A DNA stretch of 8,527 nucleotides from an uncultured Oscillospiraceae bacterium (GTDB taxonomy: Bacteria; Bacillota; Clostridia; Oscillospirales; Ruminococcaceae). The notes beneath the pieces were generated by a model. It worked only from the letters and a program-made list of their open reading frames with translations. It made no database searches and was not told where the DNA came from. Shown piece by piece: positions 5,721 through 8,527 of this stretch. Position 1 is the first letter of the stretch, and every line of letters starts with the position of its first letter. The stretch lies in contig USFO01000071.1 of NCBI GenBank assembly GCA_900553955.1, forward strand, positions 1-8,527, in the 5' to 3' direction. The position numbers and the translations under genes were made by a program.

Positions 5721-8210
5721 CCTTGCGGTTTCCTCGGCGGATTTTTGACCGCTGAAGAACGCCTGGGTTTCTTCGTCAATGATGTCGCGCAGACTGATAT
5801 CAGTACGCGCAAAGGCGGTAATGCCGCTCATAAGCGCACGCAGATCCTGCTCCTCGGCATCGGTCATTGCAAATACGGGAATCTGCCATTCCTTGCCGGT
5901 CTTGGAATCATAGCACCCCTTAAAAGTTTTTGCGATTTCCTTCCAGCCCTGTTCATTGACGGAGCCTTTGTTGAAGTCGGAATAGCGAATGATATCGTCA
6001 ACCGATTCAGCGGGTTCCTCTTCGGCTCCGGTGGAGATTTTGCCGTAATCGCCGTCAACGGATTCTTCGGAGGGGTCGATGTACTCCGGAGTCTTGGATT
6101 CGGCAAGCAGCTTTTCAAACACCGCTTTGTTGGTGGGCAGACCGTTATAGATGTTGTCGTTTTGATAATCCTCGGTGAGGATTTCCTTCACGAAGCTCCA
6201 TGCGGCGTCCTTGTACTCGCTTTTGGAGGAGATGGCATAGCACACTCCCCATGCGGCGGAAAATTCACTGCCGGCGCCGGGATAGCCCACGAAGGACGGC
6301 GTTCCGTCAAGGGTGTAGAAGGTGCTGGCGCGGAAATAGTCAAAGTCGGAGATTGATACCTCCATAAGCAGCTGCTTACCGCTGTTCAGTCTGGTATATT
6401 CTTCCTCGTAGCCGCTGTGATCGCCGCCGCGGAGGGCATCAATTTCTTCCTGAGTTTTGAAGCTCTTTACAAAGTTCAAAAGGTCAACAAACTCGGCGCT
6501 GTCAAAGGTGCATTCGCCGGTTTCCCAATCTACAAACCGGCTTGTGCCGTTATAGAGGAAGTTCTGCACGGCATTTTCGCGGTTATAGTAATCGTTCAGA
6601 ACGGTTGCACCGTTCTGAAGCTTTTCCATGGCGGCCTTCATATCATTGAAGGTCCAGCTGCTGCCGTCGCCCACGACCTTTTCAAGACCGACGGCGGTGC
6701 TGATGGCGAAGCTTGCATACGCTTCATAAAGCTTGCCCTCGTCATTGCGGAGTGTTTTGAAGAAATCCTCCACAAAGGCATCTTTTCCGAAGTCCTTCTC
6801 CATATACGGAGTTAAATCCTCAAGCACACCCCTGCCGGCGTACTGAGCGATGGGCATACTGCCGCTGATACAGAAAATATCAGGAATGTGGCCGGCGATA
6901 ATCTCTGTATTGAGCTTGGTAACGCCTGCGGTAGAATCGTCACCGGTGTTATACTGGGAATAATCCGTCATGCGGATTTTATACTTGGTGTTTTTCTTGT
7001 TGAACTCCACAACCTGATTTTTTACCAGATAGTTTATGCCCATACACGCCATGTTAAGCACCTGACGCTCAGTATCCGGGCTGTACGGCGCTCTTGCAAG
7101 GTGAACAAGCTCCGTTGTGTGCTTGCCCTCGTCGTCGTAAACGTCGCAAGTGCAGATGAAATCGCCGTTTTCAAGGGGATTTACGGAGTTTATCAGATCG
7201 GATTCAATATCGGAATCAATCCAGTTGACGGTTTCTTCAAATGTGCCGTCCGCTTTTATACCGGTGATGCCGGTATCGGAGCGGTTATACATCACATATT
7301 CGGCGGAGCCGGGAAGAACGACATAGGTGTTCGCCGGAACGGGAATTATCTTGCCAAGCTCGCCCTTTGAAAGGTCGATGATGAAATACTGCATACTCTT
7401 TTCGCCCCAAATGCTGACGGCGACTCTGCCGTCAGCCAACCGAACGACGCCGTTGACGTTCACTTCGGCGGCTTTGGGGGTATAAAGGGTTTTGCTGAAG
7501 TCTGAGTTATAGACCGCAATGCCGTTCCCGCCGGCGACATAATTGTTGCCTTCGCTGTCGATGGCAAAATAGTCGGCGCCCATACCGTCGCCGTTGACAA
7601 CCTTTGCAATCACCTTTGAATCGATGACTTTGCCGGTTTGATCAAAGGTTTCGTAATAATAAGTCTGGGTGGAATTGCTGTTATAGTTCCACTTTTGGTC
7701 GTTTTTAGGGTCAAAATTCTTCGGCACATCATAAACGGTCACATTTTCGGAACGGATAACTCCGGGAGTGCCGTCGTTGGTGGTGAAGAACTGGCTTATG
7801 TAATTGTTTCTGTCTTCCTTATCGGTGGATTTATAGGATTCGTCCAGCTCAAAATTCGGAAGCATTTCGATGTTTTTGCCGTCCAGTCCGGCTTTGAACA
7901 GGCGGGAAACATATTTACTCCGCATACGAGAGCTTTGAATTTCGTTTCCGTTTTCGTCCCAGTCGGTATAGAACACTTCCTCCTCGCCTTCCTTGACGTT
8001 GACGATAAGGTAAACCGCATCGGAGCTGACCGCGGTGTAGCTTACATAGTAATCCTCCGCGTCAATTTCAAGCTTGGTATATTCGGCGTTATAAATATAG
8101 GTCGGGGTGGTGCTGATGTCTTTATCCCTGTTCTTATTGCAGCCGGCAAACAGCGAAACCGCCATAAGCACCGCCAGAACAAGTGCCTCTACTCTGAGAT
8201 GGGCCTTCAT
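5676..8210 (-). CDS. Lipoprotein solute-binding protein with beta-propeller-like N-terminal half
   Basis: An 844-residue surface lipoprotein, roughly twice the usual 420-450 of sugar-binding proteins. Signal sequence 1-23 ends in lipobox LFAG-C24, so it is anchored by lipidated Cys24. Residues about 42-372 contain repeated beta-strand units with Asp/Gly turns ('LDGKNIEML', 'DQTGKVIDS', 'DSEGNNYVAG', 'LADGRVAVSI'), which suggest a beta-propeller. Residues 383-844 form a family 1-type binding domain: 'LNTEIIAGHIPDIFCISG' (433-450), 'YAGRGVLEDLTPYM', 'AAWGVCYAISSKSEYKDAAWSFVKEIL' and 'NGLPTNKAVFEKLL'. An acidic insert lies at 711-740. It should feed the two permeases encoded downstream. The ATG at 8208-8210 has an AGGGGG ribosome site eight bases ahead and a good promoter (8261-8289). 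A gene with the same C-terminal end lies directly upstream. The propeller assignment comes from composition and spacing only; the ligand is unknown. Confidence 0.93.
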   Translation of the reverse strand: MKAHLRVEALVLAVLMAVSLFAGCNKNRDKDISTTPTYIYNAEYTKLEIDAEDYYVSYTAVSSDAVYLIVNVKEGEEEVFYTDWDENGNEIQSSRMRSKYVSRLFKAGLDGKNIEMLPNFELDESYKSTDKEDRNNYISQFFTTNDGTPGVIRSENVTVYDVPKNFDPKNDQKWNYNSNSTQTYYYETFDQTGKVIDSKVIAKVVNGDGMGADYFAIDSEGNNYVAGGNGIAVYNSDFSKTLYTPKAAEVNVNGVVRLADGRVAVSIWGEKSMQYFIIDLSKGELGKIIPVPANTYVVLPGSAEYVMYNRSDTGITGIKADGTFEETVNWIDSDIESDLINSVNPLENGDFICTCDVYDDEGKHTTELVHLARAPYSPDTERQVLNMACMGINYLVKNQVVEFNKKNTKYKIRMTDYSQYNTGDDSTAGVTKLNTEIIAGHIPDIFCISGSMPIAQYAGRGVLEDLTPYMEKDFGKDAFVEDFFKTLRNDEGKLYEAYASFAISTAVGLEKVVGDGSSWTFNDMKAAMEKLQNGATVLNDYYNRENAVQNFLYNGTSRFVDWETGECTFDSAEFVDLLNFVKSFKTQEEIDALRGGDHSGYEEEYTRLNSGKQLLMEVSISDFDYFRASTFYTLDGTPSFVGYPGAGSEFSAAWGVCYAISSKSEYKDAAWSFVKEILTEDYQNDNIYNGLPTNKAVFEKLLAESKTPEYIDPSEESVDGDYGKISTGAEEEPAESVDDIIRYSDFNKGSVNEQGWKEIAKTFKGCYDSKTGKEWQIPVFAMTDAEEQDLRALMSGITAFARTDISLRDIIDEETQAFFSGQKSAEETARMIQSRATIYVNEQK

Positions 8211-8218
8211 TTATCAAT

Positions 8219-8224
8219 CCCCCT
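8219..8224 (-). promoter_or_regulatory. Ribosome binding site of the binding-protein gene
   Basis: AGGGGG on the minus strand lies eight bases before the ATG at 8208-8210. This strong, well-placed site fixes the start and fits the complete lipoprotein signal that follows. It is clearly stronger than the site of the downstream MalF-type gene. Confidence 0.75.
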
Positions 8225-8260
8225 TTCTGTTTTTGAGCGCAAAGAGCCTTTTATAATATA

Positions 8261-8289
8261 AGTATATAAAATTGTCGGAATTATTGCAA
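8261..8289 (-). promoter_or_regulatory. Sigma-A promoter of the binding-protein gene
   Basis: On the minus strand, TTGCAA (8284-8289) and TATACT (8261-8266) are separated by exactly 17 bases. The -10 lies about 50 bases ahead of the start codon, and the sequence upstream of the -35 (about 8290-8330) is A/T-rich, as in UP elements. It lies downstream of the terminator of the preceding gene, so this gene has its own transcription start. A second A/T-rich stretch just after the -10 (TATATTATAAAA) could serve as an alternative -10. Confidence 0.75.
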
Positions 8290-8329
8290 GAGAAAAGTAA
8301 ATTCTAAAGAAAGTTTTAAGAAATTTATG

Positions 8330-8351
8330 TTAGTGAGAAGCGGAACACTAA
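8330..8351. promoter_or_regulatory. Possible regulator-binding dyad upstream of the promoter
   Basis: TTAGTG (8330-8335) and CACTAA (8346-8351) form a perfect 6-N10-6 inverted repeat. It lies 40 bases upstream of the -35, a position more typical of an activator or an upstream operator than of a simple roadblock. There is no T run after it, and the loop is too long for a strong hairpin. Site only; no regulator gene is in the window. Confidence 0.35.
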
Positions 8352-8358
8352 TGTGACT

Positions 8359-8393
8359 GAGCGCGAATCTCGGCTTCCTCGCCGTCCGCGCTC
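8359..8393. repeat. Two-tier stem-loop between the two binding-protein genes
   Basis: GAGCGCG (8359-8365) pairs with CGCGCTC (8387-8393). An inner CGGC/GCCG stem (8371-8374 with 8381-8384) closes a six-base loop, with an asymmetric internal loop between the tiers. It is near the terminator at 8406-8435 but separate from it. Read on the plus strand, the two together look like the end of a small structured RNA, but I see no good plus-strand promoter. Confidence 0.45.
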
Positions 8394-8405
8394 CATTTGC
8401 AAAGC

Positions 8406-8435
8406 AAAAAAGCCCGCCGTGCGGCGGGCTTTTTT
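8406..8435 (-). terminator. Rho-independent terminator of the upstream binding-protein gene
   Basis: An AGCCCGCC/GGCGGGCT stem (8411-8418 with 8423-8430) closes a GTGC loop and is extended by five A-T pairs, with A and T runs on both sides. On the minus strand it starts nine bases after the stop codon of the partial gene and ends in six T. It separates that gene from the promoter of the next one and could work in both directions. Confidence 0.9.
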
Positions 8436-8444
8436 TCGGCAGAA

Positions 8445-8527
8445 TTACTTCTGCTCGTTTACATAGATGGTGGCGCGGCTCTGAATCATTTTGGCGGCTT
8501 CCTCGGCGGTTTTCTGTCCGTTGAAGA
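8445..8527 (-). CDS. C-terminal end of a second solute-binding protein (partial)
   Basis: Only the last 26 codons plus the stop are inside the window; the gene continues past the right edge. The readable end is FNGQKTAEEAAKMIQSRATIYVNEQK. It aligns without gaps to the end of the 844-residue lipoprotein (FSGQKSAEETAR, then the identical MIQSRATIYVNEQK). It is therefore almost certainly a paralogous solute-binding lipoprotein, encoded in tandem on the same strand. Whether it also has a propeller-like N-terminal half cannot be seen. It has its own terminator, so it is probably expressed separately from the complete copy. Confidence 0.88.
   Translation of the reverse strand, partial: FNGQKTAEEAAKMIQSRATIYVNEQK

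Noticed and set aside
8252..8257. Plus-strand TATAAT near the lipoprotein gene start
   Set aside because: No -35 match at a usable spacing. The sequence is explained by the A/T-rich minus-strand promoter region.

Overview
The window reads as chromosomal DNA from an anaerobic Clostridia-type Firmicute, most likely in or near the Oscillospiraceae/Ruminococcaceae. This placement is an inference. It rests on strong AG-rich ribosome binding sites, a sigma-A type promoter, a very large lipoprotein solute-binding protein beside MalF/MalG-type permeases with no local ATPase, and GC-rich hairpin repeats between genes of a kind common in these gut bacteria. All recognisable genes are on the minus strand and are read from high to low coordinates.

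Layout in the direction of transcription. (1) 8527-8445 is the last 26 codons of a solute-binding protein gene that runs off the right edge. It is followed by a strong rho-independent terminator (8406-8435). (2) 8359-8210 is a leader region with a small stem-loop, a possible operator dyad and a good TTGCAA-17-TATACT promoter. (3) 8210-5676 encodes an 844-residue lipoprotein: a beta-propeller-like N-terminal half joined to a family 1-type solute-binding domain. (4) 5675-5267 is a 409-base gap holding two strong hairpins, one copy of a structured repeat and a short TTAGG-type tandem repeat. (5) 5266-1726 holds a MalF/UgpA-type permease, a MalG/UgpE-type permease and a HlyD/MacA-type membrane fusion protein. 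(6) 1721-561 encodes a two-helix membrane protein with a MacB-like extracytoplasmic domain. The last four genes overlap by one base or are 4-5 bases apart, so they form one translationally coupled operon, closed by a textbook terminator at 531-559. (7) 530-1 has no credible gene. It holds two tandem copies of the structured repeat plus several other hairpins.

How the parts may work together. The lipoprotein and the two permeases make a carbohydrate-type ABC importer whose ATPase must come from elsewhere, as is common for MsmK-type shared ATPases in Firmicutes. The unusual part is the tight coupling of this importer to a membrane fusion protein with a long coiled coil and to a stripped-down MacB-like protein. 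Those two parts normally belong to export or cell-envelope machines, and here they have no export ATPase or full FtsX-type permease beside them. This hybrid operon, repeated SBP genes included, is the best candidate for an undescribed system in the window.
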